Part shown: in pieces, positions 42,343 through 50,291 of the stretch | How positions within the stretch are numbered: position 1 is the first letter of the stretch | Layout of the letters: every line of letters starts with the position of its first letter | Assembly: GCF_009856295.1 (NCBI RefSeq) | Contig: NZ_WMEU01000005.1 | Location: 248,001-312,000, forward strand | Length of the DNA: 64,000 nt | Source of the DNA: Pontibacillus yanchengensis | GTDB lineage: Bacteria; Bacillota; Bacilli; Bacillales; BH030062 | Direction: 5' to 3' | The notes under the pieces: model-generated | The model's database searches: none | The model's input: the letters and a program-made list of their open reading frames with translations, nothing else | Told to the model about the DNA's origin: nothing | Position numbers and translations under genes: made by a program

Positions 42343-42517
42343 TTATTCACAGTGATATCCACATGAAAAGGGTTTTATACATAAGTATATTAAGCATTTA
42401 TGCACAATATCCACAACAAATAAAAAAGTTATCCACAAAATTATATACACAGATGGGAATATGTAAGTGGCAGGGGAAATACCAACTTACTAACATTGTG
42501 CACAATGTTGTGGATAA
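42343..42517. other. Cluster of DnaA boxes
   Basis: Four perfect TTATNCACA boxes: TTATTCACA (42343), TTATGCACA (42398), TTATCCACA (42429) and, inverted, TGTGGATAA (42509). One-mismatch boxes fill in between: ATATCCACA (42355 and 42407) and ATATACACA (42443), plus the dyad TTGTGCACAA near 42497. No dnaA, dnaN or rep gene is near, so it is not oriC; it resembles the intergenic DnaA-box clusters of B. subtilis that titrate DnaA. The open frames crossing it look non-coding. The rest of 41914-42594 shows no supported gene. Confidence 0.65.
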
Positions 42518-42594
42518 CTTGTCGTTAACAACAGGGGGAGATAGGATATTTTCTATCCATAGTACTTTAATACCCGAAATCATTAAAAGTAATC

Positions 42595-42717
42595 TTATTT
42601 TTGTCTCGTGTTTGCAACAATTTTATTGGCACGCTTAAAATCCTGGAGATAATTAACCTCTTGTGCTTTGGATAACTTGCTTCGTCTTTCTTTAGCGACT
42701 CTTGCTTTTGACTTCAT
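42595..42717 (-). CDS. YfhE-like small basic protein
   Basis: A 40-residue basic protein with a near-ideal AGGAGGGG site before ATG: 'MKSKARVAKERRSKLSKAQEV' is followed by 'NYLQDFKRANKIV'. The 'AQEV.Y...FKRA(D/N)' core resembles the YfhE family of Bacillus, and yfhE precedes yfhF/recX there, as here (yfhF is 5 kb further on). Function unknown. The ORF is too short for usual cut-offs. Confidence 0.55.
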   Translation of the reverse strand: MKSKARVAKERRSKLSKAQEVNYLQDFKRANKIVANTRQK

Positions 42718-42787
42718 ACTAAACCCCTCCTTTATCTATGTCCTATCTCCCAGTATTGACTTGATGCAGGAGGGATATACAGCTTCA

Positions 42788-42832
42788 TAGAAAAGCGGAA
42801 GCGCCATAGGTGCTTTTAGTTGCTGGCCGATC
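42788..42832. repeat. Fragment of dispersed repeat
   Basis: GAAAAGCGGAAGCGCCATAG ... TTGCTGGCC resembles a collapsed copy (both ends, no middle) of the dispersed element. Confidence 0.4.
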
Positions 42833-42874
42833 GATTATTATCTATGTAAGAGCTCAAAATTTTTATCTTTTAAA

Positions 42875-42930
42875 AAAGGGGATTGTTCCTCATTGCGCTA
42901 ACCCTAGCGTAGTCAGGAACAATCCCCTTT
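42875..42930 (-). terminator. Terminator of the GNAT gene
   Basis: A perfect 16-bp stem (AAAGGGGATTGTTCCT / AGGAACAATCCCCTTT) enclosing a second CGCTA / TAGCG hairpin; the minus-strand exit is T-rich. Confidence 0.85.
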
Positions 42931-42937
42931 GATTATT

Positions 42938-43486
42938 TCAAGCTTCTTGTGCTTCCTCGTTTTCTTCGGTGCGGTAGTAGTGGAACAAGTATTGATCTTT
43001 AGTGATTGCGTATAGATGGAACAAATCTTCGTCTTTGTTAATCCAGTTGTACACTTCAGGGTAGATTTCATCACTTACGCTGCAGTAAGGTAATTTCTCG
43101 GCAGCTTTTTGGGAGCGGATGTTGGTTTTGCGGATTTTCATAAAAATAGCGTTGATATCAAGTTCGAAGAATAATTCCTCAAAGAATGCATCTTTTGCGA
43201 TGCGATTGTAGCCTTTTCCATGATAGTCTTTTCCGATCCACGTAGCTAAGAAGCCAGTATTTTGGTCGATGTCGAACAGATTAATGGTGCCAATAGGTTG
43301 GTGCCACTCATCTAAGATGGTACGGGAGATCAGTTCACCGCTTTCTTCAGCTTCCATCGTTTGCTTTGTTAGGAAGTAAAATTCGTCGCTACAATGTGCT
43401 TTGTGACGGACATAAGGAAAAACATCAGGGTGTGACATAAGCTCAAAGAGTGCAGGTGATTCGTGTAGATCGCGTTTTTTTAACAT
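42938..43486 (-). CDS. GNAT-family N-acetyltransferase (RimJ/RimL type)
   Basis: A 182-residue acetyltransferase-like protein. 'MLKKRDLHESPALFELMSHPDVFPYV' and 'GTINLFDIDQNTGFLATWIGKDYHGKGYNRIAKDAFF' match RimJ/RimL-type GNATs; 'GKDYHGKGYN' stands for the acetyl-CoA P-loop (Q/R-x-x-G-x-G/A), with a Lys where Gly often occurs, and 'IFMKIRKTNIRSQKAAEKL' is the motif-B helix. Substrate unknown. AGGAGGG and a run of T lie immediately before ATG and can be folded into a hairpin; the gene has a long structured leader (43487-43650) that probably controls it. Confidence 0.8.
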   Translation of the reverse strand: MLKKRDLHESPALFELMSHPDVFPYVRHKAHCSDEFYFLTKQTMEAEESGELISRTILDEWHQPIGTINLFDIDQNTGFLATWIGKDYHGKGYNRIAKDAFFEELFFELDINAIFMKIRKTNIRSQKAAEKLPYCSVSDEIYPEVYNWINKDEDLFHLYAITKDQYLFHYYRTEENEEAQEA

Positions 43487-43650
43487 AAAAAATCCCTCCT
43501 GGTTTGCAAGAGGGCAGAATTATGCCAGGGAGTTCCCAGTGGTTAACTCCACCCTCGAATTTTTATCAATTGCTCACAAAAATCCGGGGTGGGAATCGAA
43601 CCCACTAGAACCAGCGTTTTGCTGGTGACGCACCATTTGCCTTCCCTGGG
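43487..43650 (-). ncRNA. Structured leader RNA with tRNA-like T-arm before the GNAT gene
   Basis: Read on the minus strand, the leader has TGGTG-CGT-CACCA (43635-43623), CCAGC-AAAAC-GCTGG (43625-43611) and a perfect T-arm look-alike GTGGG-TTCGATT-CCCAC (43605-43589) five bases later, as in a tRNA. An outer stem CCAGGGA (43649-43643) / TCCCTGG (43531-43525) would close the whole. TCCCTGG could instead pair with CCAGGA (43502-43497), which belongs to a CCCTC / GAGGG hairpin holding the Shine-Dalgarno and followed by TTTTTT. Two mutually exclusive states are thus possible. No acceptor stem of a real tRNA can be formed. I know no family for it. Confidence 0.55.
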
Positions 43651-43770
43651 AAATTGTATTGTAAAACCTTATGATTTCGCATCATATCATCTATCCTTAT
43701 AGTACTCGATTCCATATAAAAAGGGAATAGTTTTTTTGTTGATTTTTTATTAATTTTTTATGAAATAGCC

Positions 43771-43808
43771 AAAAAAGCTGCATGAAGGGATTTTCCTCCA
43801 TGCAGCCT
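43771..43808 (-). terminator. Terminator after the sortase remnant
   Basis: GCTGCATG / CATGCAGC stem extended by AGG / CCT across one mismatch; minus-strand exit TTTTTT. Confidence 0.65.
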
Positions 43809-43816
43809 AGCTTAAA

Positions 43817-44113
43817 TCAGTTATTCGAGAGTGAAGTGTAAACAACTAAACGTTCTTCATGGTCTTGGATGGAATGGTCGAATGTTCCTGTGCAAGTCAG
43901 TAAGTTTAGGTTTTGTTTATTGCTAGGACCAAATATTTCTCTTAGAGGTGCTTCGTCTTTAGGATATGCCACGACTTTATTTACTTCAAAGGTTAGTTTC
44001 TTTCCATCTTCATCTGTAACGTAGATTTGATCTCCTGCTGATAGATCTTTTAAATCAAAGACTACAGCAGGTCCGGTCTTATCATCTACATGTCCAGCCA
44101 GAATCGCATGTTG
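43817..44113 (-). pseudogene. 3' remnant of a class F (actinobacterial/Bacillus-type) sortase gene
   Basis: 98 codons in frame encode the second half of a sortase: catalytic His in 'AILAGHVDDKTGPAVVFDL', catalytic Cys in 'LNLLTCTGTFD' and Arg in 'HEERLVVYTSL'. The signal/anchor and first half are missing: an in-frame TAA lies directly before 'QHAIL' and there is no start codon or ribosome site. The sequence upstream (44114-44227) is unrelated. A terminator still follows. Deletion remnant. Confidence 0.75.
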
Positions 44114-44227
44114 TTATTGTTCTTGTGTACGATGAGAGCATAAATGGAGTGGAAGAGCGCAAATCGCACCACGGAGCGAGCATAAATAGATTGCGAATAG
44201 ATAAAAGCCCAATCTAGATAATAAAGC

Positions 44228-44265
44228 AAAAAAAGAACATGGAAAGGCGATGCCTTTCCATGTTC
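44228..44265 (-). terminator. Terminator of the CstB-like gene
   Basis: A perfect 14-bp stem (GAACATGGAAAGGC / GCCTTTCCATGTTC, loop GAT), minus-strand exit into seven T. Confidence 0.92.
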
Positions 44266-44273
44266 TCATAATG

Positions 44274-45692
44274 TTATTTCGTTTGAGGTAGGTCTTGTTT
44301 AGACCAGGATCCGAAACCGCCTTGCATATTGATTACGTTTTTGATGCCGTTTGCTTGTAGAATGCTTGTTGCCATAGCAGAACGGCCGCCAGATTGACAT
44401 TGAAGAACAACTGGTTTGTCAGTTGGAACTTCTTCAATGCGTTCTGGAAGATAACCTAGCATAATGTGCTTAGCTTGGGGGATGTGACCATCATTCCACT
44501 CACCTTCGTTACGAACATCGATAAGGTTAACTTCATTGTTGGCAATTTGTTCTGCAAGTTTATCAGGAGTACTTATTTCATAAGTTTCCATTTCCATACC
44601 ATTCGCTTTTAGTTCAGCTAGATGAGTAGTTTCCATATAGCCTGCTACATGATCTGCTCCGATAGAACGTAGTGTTTTGGTTAGGTTATCTAAACTATTT
44701 TCTTCCGTGATCAAATATACCGGCTTGTTGTAGTCTACTAACCAACCAGCCCAGTTCGCAAAGGATTTATTGTTTGGAATATTAATCGTTCCTGGTACAT
44801 GGCCTTCAGCGAATTGTTCTGCTGGACGAGTATCAATCATTTGCATGCCTTCGTTTAGATTAGCTTGCAATTCTTCTACGCTAGGTTCGATTTTTGATGG
44901 ATTTGGTAGTTCACTAATTAGGGCTGGACCTTCTTTGTTGACTTTCTTCATAACTGCAAAATATTTTGGTGGTTCAGGCTGTTCTGAGATTAACTCCTCT
45001 ACAAATTGGTCCTCATCATCATGATTTAGAGCCCAGTTTGTGAGTTTTTCATAGCCAACTGAACTAGAAGGAATGGCTCCTAGTGCTTTACCACATGCGC
45101 TTCCAGCACCGTGTCCAGGCCATACTTGCATATGATCTGGTAGGTCTTTGAAACGGTTTAGGGAAGCGAACATTTGACGAGCTCCCACTTCTGAAGTGTT
45201 TTCCATTCCTGCTGCTTTTTCTAGTAGGTCAGGGCGCCCAACGTCACCGACAAAGACAAAGTCGCCTGTGAAAATACCCATAGGAGTGCTCTGTCCGTTG
45301 TCATATAGCATGAAGGAGATGGATTCTGGCGTATGGCCAGGAGTGTGCATCACTTCGATTGTGATGTTCCCGACCTTAAATTGATCGCCATCTTTTACAA
45401 GTTGATGATTGATCTGATCTAGGAATTGATAGCTCCAATCTTCTCCGCCTTCACCTGAAAGCATGGCTGTTGCACCTGTTTGTGTAGCTAGTTCTTTAGC
45501 GCCTGAAACGAAATCGGCGTGGATATGGGTTTCAGCTACATAGGCAATGGATAGCCCTTCTTTCTTGGCTGTATCAAGATAAGCTTGAATATCACGAGAT
45601 GGATCAACAACAAGAGCTTCACCTGTAGCTTGGCAACCAACCATATAGGATGCCTGTGCTAGTTTTTCATCAAAAAAGTATTTTAGTAACAT
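44274..45692 (-). CDS. CstB-like persulfide dioxygenase-rhodanese fusion
   Basis: A 472-residue protein with three domains. Residues 1-235: metallo-beta-lactamase persulfide dioxygenase with H56-x-H58-x-D60, H116, D144 and H194 region ('HIHADF', 'HTPGHTPE', 'GDFVFVGDVGRPD'). Residues 262-365: a rhodanese fold without catalytic Cys. Residues 375-472: a rhodanese with C432 in 'LQCQSGGRSA'. This is the architecture of staphylococcal CstB, which oxidises low-molecular-weight persulfides to thiosulfate and so clears reactive sulfur. GAGGGATAAAC precedes ATG. A CsoR/CstR-type dyad overlaps its promoter. Confidence 0.87.
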   Translation of the reverse strand: MLLKYFFDEKLAQASYMVGCQATGEALVVDPSRDIQAYLDTAKKEGLSIAYVAETHIHADFVSGAKELATQTGATAMLSGEGGEDWSYQFLDQINHQLVKDGDQFKVGNITIEVMHTPGHTPESISFMLYDNGQSTPMGIFTGDFVFVGDVGRPDLLEKAAGMENTSEVGARQMFASLNRFKDLPDHMQVWPGHGAGSACGKALGAIPSSSVGYEKLTNWALNHDDEDQFVEELISEQPEPPKYFAVMKKVNKEGPALISELPNPSKIEPSVEELQANLNEGMQMIDTRPAEQFAEGHVPGTINIPNNKSFANWAGWLVDYNKPVYLITEENSLDNLTKTLRSIGADHVAGYMETTHLAELKANGMEMETYEISTPDKLAEQIANNEVNLIDVRNEGEWNDGHIPQAKHIMLGYLPERIEEVPTDKPVVLQCQSGGRSAMATSILQANGIKNVINMQGGFGSWSKQDLPQTK

Positions 45693-45797
45693 GTTTATCC
45701 CTCACTTTTACGTTTTTTAAGATAAATGGTTAAAATCTATAATGTCTTAGCCCCCATTACGGAATTGTAATGAGTTGCTTTGTTAACTACATTTATT

Positions 45798-45826
45798 ACT
45801 ATAACACACATACCCCTATGGGTAAA
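45798..45826 (-). promoter_or_regulatory. cstB-type promoter with embedded CsoR/CstR operator
   Basis: Minus-strand -35 TTTACC (45826-45821), 17-bp spacer, -10 TATAGT (45803-45798). The dyad TACCC-CTAT-GGGTA (45811-45824) fills the spacer and touches the -35; it matches the G/C-tract dyads of CsoR-family repressors, whose persulfide-sensing member CstR governs cst genes. No CstR gene is in the window. Confidence 0.6.
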
Positions 45827-46039
45827 CAGGTTGAACTCAAGATGAATAAAACCCCTGATAATACGCACTGTATAGCTAGTTCGATAGTGTAGTACAATTT
45901 CCTGTTAGGTGAATGTATAGTATTTGGGACATCATATTTACGATTGAAAAAATCCCTCTACACTAGATAGAGAGATTTTATATATGTCTTGAAACTATAA
46001 AAATGTGGGCATGTGCATAACTTAAGTAAGTTATCCACC

Positions 46040-46160
46040 GTCCAGCTCCAGCGCCTACCTCCTCGGGTCTTAAGCAAATCCTATCAGTGGCAAAGTTTGC
46101 CACGACGAGGCTTTGCTTAAGCCTGTCGGGGGTGAGAGAGGCGCTTGCGCTTTGGTTCAT
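46040..46160 (+). repeat. Variant dispersed repeat (different centre)
   Basis: It has the shared left end GTCCAGCTCCAGCGCC and right end GAGGCGCTTGCGCTTT, but the middle differs: TTAAGCAAA ... TTTGCTTAA and GTGGCAAA ... TTTGCCAC inverted repeats. So the ends are a module used with at least two centres. It abuts the 3' end of the amidohydrolase gene. Confidence 0.65.
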
Positions 46161-46163
46161 TCA

Positions 46164-47276
46164 TTATACTATTTTTCCGTTAATCATTGTCCAAGACGGC
46201 TTGGACATAAATTCGAACGGATGCCCATTCCAAAGAACGAGGTCTGCATCTTTTCCGACTTCGATGCTACCGAGGCGATCTTCTACACCGAGGTTTCTGG
46301 CTGGTAGAATGGTAATGCCTTCAAGCGCTTTTTGAACAGGTAGTCCTTCTCTTGCTGCTAATGCTGCGCACACGTTCAAATATTGAATGGGGGTATAGGG
46401 ATGATCGGTTGTAATGGACACATCAATACCGTATTCACTTAACACACGGTATGTATCCCATGTTTTATATTTTACTTCAATTTTAGACTTTCTTGTCAGA
46501 GTAGGACCAACAGAAACTTGAAGATTTCTGTCGGCTAATTCCTCTGCAATATAATGTCCTTCTGTGCAATGTTCAATACGGAGATCAAGGTTAAACTCAT
46601 CAGCTAGACGTACAGCACTTAGAATATCATCAGAGCGGTGCGCGTGTATGCGAACTGGTATTTCTCGATTTAATGCTTGAATAATTGGAGCGTTGCTTGG
46701 GTCTTCTGGATATTCACACCACTGAGCACGAGTGAAAGTCTCACGAAGCATGCCCATAATACCCATACGTGTAATCGAGTCGTTACGGGACTGAGAGTGA
46801 ATTCGCTTAGGATTCTCACCGAGTGCAATTTTAAGACCAGCTGTTTCTTTTACTAACATGTTCACAATATTTTTTCCTACGGTTTTAATAACAGATGTCG
46901 TACCGCCGATGACATTCTGGCTTCCTGGCATAATGTGAACGGCAGTAATGCCATGTCGACGAGCATCATGGAACCCTGTATCCAGTGGATGCGCACTGTC
47001 TAATGCGCGAATATGTGGAGACAAGGCTTCGATGGTCTCATTCGCATCATTGCCAGCCCAACCAGTCCCTTCATCATATAAACCGAGGTGGGTATGTACA
47101 TCAATAAATCCAGGGAAAAGGGATTGGCCCTGACCATCGATAACATGGTCTTCCTCCCCGTAGGCCACCTTTTCACCGACTTCTACAATTTTTCCTTCGT
47201 AAATCTTTACTTCTCCGTTATGTATGGACGGAGAGGTTATAGGGTGAATCGAAACATTTGTTATGACTGTATGCAT
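46164..47276 (-). CDS. Amidohydrolase (imidazolonepropionase-like)
   Basis: A 370-residue TIM-barrel metal-dependent hydrolase. Metal ligands and motifs: HTH in 'GFIDVHTHLGLYDEGTG', 'RIHAHRSDD', 'LRIEHCTEGHY' and 'ITTDHPYTP', with the N-terminal beta segment 'DGQGQSLFPG'. Similar proteins in Bacillaceae are annotated only as amidohydrolases; the substrate (cyclic amide, dipeptide or hydantoin-like) cannot be told. ATG 47276 has AAAGGATAAG upstream. A long promoterless-looking gap of about 265 bp to yfhF carries only a short repeat end. Confidence 0.82.
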   Translation of the reverse strand: MHTVITNVSIHPITSPSIHNGEVKIYEGKIVEVGEKVAYGEEDHVIDGQGQSLFPGFIDVHTHLGLYDEGTGWAGNDANETIEALSPHIRALDSAHPLDTGFHDARRHGITAVHIMPGSQNVIGGTTSVIKTVGKNIVNMLVKETAGLKIALGENPKRIHSQSRNDSITRMGIMGMLRETFTRAQWCEYPEDPSNAPIIQALNREIPVRIHAHRSDDILSAVRLADEFNLDLRIEHCTEGHYIAEELADRNLQVSVGPTLTRKSKIEVKYKTWDTYRVLSEYGIDVSITTDHPYTPIQYLNVCAALAAREGLPVQKALEGITILPARNLGVEDRLGSIEVGKDADLVLWNGHPFEFMSKPSWTMINGKIV

Positions 47277-47510
47277 GTATCTTTCTTATCCTTTCTGTAA
47301 AAGAGGTTGTTCAAGTAGTAAGGAAAATGAGGGCTCAATCTCTGAATCAGCTTGCATCTATAATCCGTATGATCCTTTTATTTTAAGTAAAGGAAACAAA
47401 AAGTGACTTATAGCTTACCCCCTCTGGTTTTTTACACATGTAGAGGGAAGCAAGAGCAAGCGCAATGCTTTTTCAAAAGTAAAGAAATTATAAGTTTCTG
47501 GCACTTACGT

Positions 47511-47541
47511 GTCTAGCTCCAGACGGGCGCTTGCGCCTTTC
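47511..47541 (+). repeat. Minimal repeat: both ends joined
   Basis: GTCTAGCTCCAGACGGGCGC then TTGCGCCTTTC is the left and right end of the dispersed element directly joined, with no middle. Confidence 0.55.
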
Positions 47542-48444
47542 TTAACGCAAAATGTCCTGTAATGCAGGTTCGATCTCTGGGTACTCAAACTGATATCCTA
47601 GTTCTAGTGCCTTCTGTGGATAAACATATTGACCTTGTAGCAAAAGCGTGCTCATCTCCCCGAGTACTAGCTTTAGAGCAGGGGATGGGGCAGGTAACCA
47701 ATGTGGCTTGTTCAACACCTTGGCAATTGATTTGCCGAGCTCTTTATTTCGTTTTGGATTCGGAGCGGTTGCATTAATTGGTCCGGATGCTTTGTCGTTT
47801 TTTAATGAAAATTCGATAAGACCAATGATGTCTCGAATGTGGATCCATGACATCCATTGCTCGCCATTTCCAACAGGGCCACCGGCATACATCTTATATG
47901 GTATAGCCATTTTCGGTAGCGCACCTTCCTCTCCAAGTATCACGCCAAAACGTAAACAAACGGTACGGACACCGTATAACTCTGCTTTTTGGGCACGCTC
48001 TTCCCATTCCGTGGTCACTTTAGCTAAAAAATCATTACCTGGGGTGGTTGTGTTTTCGGTAAACGTTTCTGTTTTTGATGTACCATAAAAACCTACAGCA
48101 GACGCATTAACTAGTACTTCTGGTGTTTGATCCATATTTTTTATCAAATCGAGCACTGATTCAGTAGCCTCGATACGACTATTCATAATGCTTTTCTTCG
48201 TTTCTTCCGTCCATCTGCTACTATTTAAGTTTTCACCAGCCAGGTTTACTATGGCATCTAACTCAGGAAGGTTCCTTTCGGGCTTCATCCCTTCCTTAAG
48301 CCAGCCTACGTACGTGACTCGTTCTGTATGGGGATGTTTTTCAGGGCTCCTCGTTAATATATAAAGGTCATGTCCTTCTGAAGCTAACTGCCTCGTTAAA
48401 TGAGTTCCAACAAATCCAGTTCCGCCAGTAATGGCAATCCTCAT
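47542..48444 (-). CDS. yfhF: TIGR01777-family NAD(P)-dependent epimerase-like protein
   Basis: A 300-residue extended-SDR protein: 'ITGGTGFVGTHLTRQL' Rossmann turn, 'AIVNLAGENL', 'SAVGFYGTSKTETF' with the active-site Tyr region and 'PINATAPNPKRNKELGKSIA' near the C-terminus, all typical of the YfhF/SulA-like group. Activity not known. It is divergent from recX as in Bacillus. GTAGGAGG precedes ATG. Confidence 0.88.
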   Translation of the reverse strand: MRIAITGGTGFVGTHLTRQLASEGHDLYILTRSPEKHPHTERVTYVGWLKEGMKPERNLPELDAIVNLAGENLNSSRWTEETKKSIMNSRIEATESVLDLIKNMDQTPEVLVNASAVGFYGTSKTETFTENTTTPGNDFLAKVTTEWEERAQKAELYGVRTVCLRFGVILGEEGALPKMAIPYKMYAGGPVGNGEQWMSWIHIRDIIGLIEFSLKNDKASGPINATAPNPKRNKELGKSIAKVLNKPHWLPAPSPALKLVLGEMSTLLLQGQYVYPQKALELGYQFEYPEIEPALQDILR

Positions 48445-48565
48445 GGGAAAACCTCCTACACTTCTTGGTAATTTTAGTTTATATCAGTTTGTCTAAAAAA
48501 GCGATATCCTATCTATCGCCGTTAATACTTTTTCCATGATAAAATGGAGAAAGAGGTGAACATTC

Positions 48566-49390
48566 GTGCCAACTATTACACGTATCACGACGCAAAAACG
48601 AAATAAGCAGCGCTACAATATTTTCCTTGATCGTGGACAGGGGGAAGCATACGAGTTTAGTGTTGACGAAGAAGTTCTCATCCAATTTATGCTTCGCAAA
48701 GGTATGGAACTCGATAAGGAAACCATTGAAACGCTTATTGAAAAAGACAACTTTCACAAAACGTTTTCCCTGGCTCTCAATTATTTAAGCTACCGGATGC
48801 GTTCTGAGAAAGAAATTCGTACGTACTTATGGGAAAAAGAAGTGGATGAAGAAAAGATTGAGTATGTCGTTAATCGTCTCAGTCAAGAAGGCTATCTAAA
48901 TGATAAAGAATTTGCCGAGGCACTCGTCCGGACTCGAATGCAAACGTCTAGTAAAGGACCCATGCTAGTCAAAAAAGAACTGATTGAAAAAGGGCTAACG
49001 GCTAATATGGCTGAGGATGCTCTTGTCCATTACCCATATGACGTTCAACTAGATAAGGCGATGAAATGGGTGCAGAAAAACCTTCGCCTAGATGGAAGGA
49101 AGTCGTATAAAGAACAACTACAAAAAGTTCAACAAACGTTAATGCAAAAAGGGTTCCCTAAGGATGTAATTCAAGAAGCGGTACAAGAACAACAAGCTTC
49201 CGCTGAAAAAGACGAAGACGCTGAATGGCAAGCTGTCGTGCATCAAGGGGAAAAGGCTCTTCGAAAGTATGCCTCCAAAGCAGAGGGATATGAACTAAAG
49301 CATAAAATAAAGGGTGCCCTATACCGTAAAGGGTTCCCTTTTGAGTTGATTGAGCAGTTTTTAGATGAGTATGTAGAAGTTGAAAATTAG
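48566..49390 (+). CDS. recX: Regulatory protein RecX
   Basis: A 274-residue RecX: N-terminal 'ITRITTQKRNKQRYNIFLD' region and three-helix repeats, e.g. 'ALNYLSYRMRSEKEIRTYLWEKEVDEEKIEYVVNRL' and 'GYLNDKEFAEALVRTR'. Bacillaceae RecX is of this longer class. It binds RecA filaments and modulates recombination. GTG start with AGAGGTGAAC about 7 nt upstream. Confidence 0.92.
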   Translation: MPTITRITTQKRNKQRYNIFLDRGQGEAYEFSVDEEVLIQFMLRKGMELDKETIETLIEKDNFHKTFSLALNYLSYRMRSEKEIRTYLWEKEVDEEKIEYVVNRLSQEGYLNDKEFAEALVRTRMQTSSKGPMLVKKELIEKGLTANMAEDALVHYPYDVQLDKAMKWVQKNLRLDGRKSYKEQLQKVQQTLMQKGFPKDVIQEAVQEQQASAEKDEDAEWQAVVHQGEKALRKYASKAEGYELKHKIKGALYRKGFPFELIEQFLDEYVEVEN

Positions 49391-49391
49391 A

Positions 49392-49429
49392 AAAATGAGC
49401 CATTCCTCACGTGGAACAGCTCATTTTAT
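49392..49429 (+). terminator. recX terminator
   Basis: AAAATGAGC / GCTCATTTT stem extended by TTCC / GGAA. Confidence 0.8.
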
Positions 49430-49464
49430 TATAAATAAAAGAAAGTATAAGTTGGCTCTTACAT

Positions 49465-49552
49465 GGCTAGCTCCAGCGCCCAACGACAACCCACGCGTCC
49501 TGTGGGCAGCAGTTTGTACGTCGCTAAACGGGCGCCCTGAGCTTTTCTTTAT
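49465..49552 (+). repeat. Dispersed repeat, internally deleted copy
   Basis: Left end CTAGCTCCAGCGCCCAACGA, then the 'CCCACGCGTCCTGTGGG' segment and the right end TACGTCGCTAAACGGGCGC; the central hairpin is absent. Confidence 0.7.
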
Positions 49553-50208
49553 TTATCGATATAGATTTCCTTACGTCCGTCATCAGATTCAACTATTGCT
49601 GCAGCCACCTCAGCGGGGTTTTTCATTTTTGATGGGTTTTCAACATGGTCACTTTGATCCCAGAATGGCGTGTTCATACCACCCATATACACGGCAGTGA
49701 ATTGAATATTAGTGTTTTCATATTCTTTTTGAAGGCTTTCAGTAAATCCTCGTTGTGCAAATTTACTTGCGCAATAAACGGATTCATTTACTTTCCCTCT
49801 TAGACCTGCAGTTGAAATGATATTTAATACTCGTCCACCATTCTCTTCTAGGAGAGGTAGGGCTGCTTGCGTCATGTATATAGTACCTTTGACGTTAGTA
49901 TTCAACATCTGAGTAATATCTGGACTATCTAACTCAACAACAGGACCAAAAATACCAATGCCTGCATTGTTGATTAAGATGTCTAGTTGATCAATTTGTT
50001 GCATCCCTTCATTCACTGAGCTTGGCTCCGTTACATCACAGACGATAATGTCTGCCTGTCCACCTGCATCTTGAATTTCTCTTTGAATAATAAGAAGACG
50101 ATCTTCATTTCTACCCAATAGATAGATATGATGATGATTTGCAGCATATGCTTTCGCAAGCTCAGCTCCTAAACCAGAGCTAGCCCCTGTAATTCCGACA
50201 TAAGCCAT
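49549..50208 (-). CDS. Short-chain dehydrogenase/reductase
   Basis: A 219-residue SDR: 'GITGASSGLGAELAKAYA' cofactor turn, 'NNAGIGIFGPV', catalytic Ser in 'NIISTAGLRGK', and YCASKFA with Tyr and Lys. Basic residue after strand 2 ('LLGRNEDRL') suggests NADP(H). ATG 50208 follows AAAGGAG; the longer frame to 50256 has no site. Substrate unknown. Confidence 0.85.
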   Translation of the reverse strand: MAYVGITGASSGLGAELAKAYAANHHHIYLLGRNEDRLLIIQREIQDAGGQADIIVCDVTEPSSVNEGMQQIDQLDILINNAGIGIFGPVVELDSPDITQMLNTNVKGTIYMTQAALPLLEENGGRVLNIISTAGLRGKVNESVYCASKFAQRGFTESLQKEYENTNIQFTAVYMGGMNTPFWDQSDHVENPSKMKNPAEVAAAIVESDDGRKEIYIDK

Positions 50209-50291
50209 AAAGCAAACTCCTTTCAGAATGTAGATTCTATTTTCTATTGTGTACAAACGTTGCTAAAATGTAAATGGAAGGAGTGTTAGTG

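Noticed and set aside
42343..42517. Chromosomal or plasmid replication origin
   Set aside because: No dnaA, dnaN, rep or partition genes and no clear A+T-rich unwinding tract beside the boxes.
42270..42638. 122-residue open frame across the DnaA-box cluster
   Set aside because: No ribosome site, composition dominated by the TTATCCACA-type boxes, and it overlaps the better supported small gene on the minus strand.
43487..43560. T-box riboswitch
   Set aside because: AGGGTGG resembles the T-box start, but the conserved ACCGCG, specifier loop and an aminoacyl-tRNA or amino-acid gene are missing.
43589..43650. tRNA gene
   Set aside because: The T-arm is convincing but no 7-bp acceptor stem, no proper 7-nt anticodon loop with U33 and no CCA context can be formed.
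46087..46335. Plus-strand frames over the amidohydrolase 3' end
   Set aside because: Shadows of the amidohydrolase gene and the repeat; no start signals.
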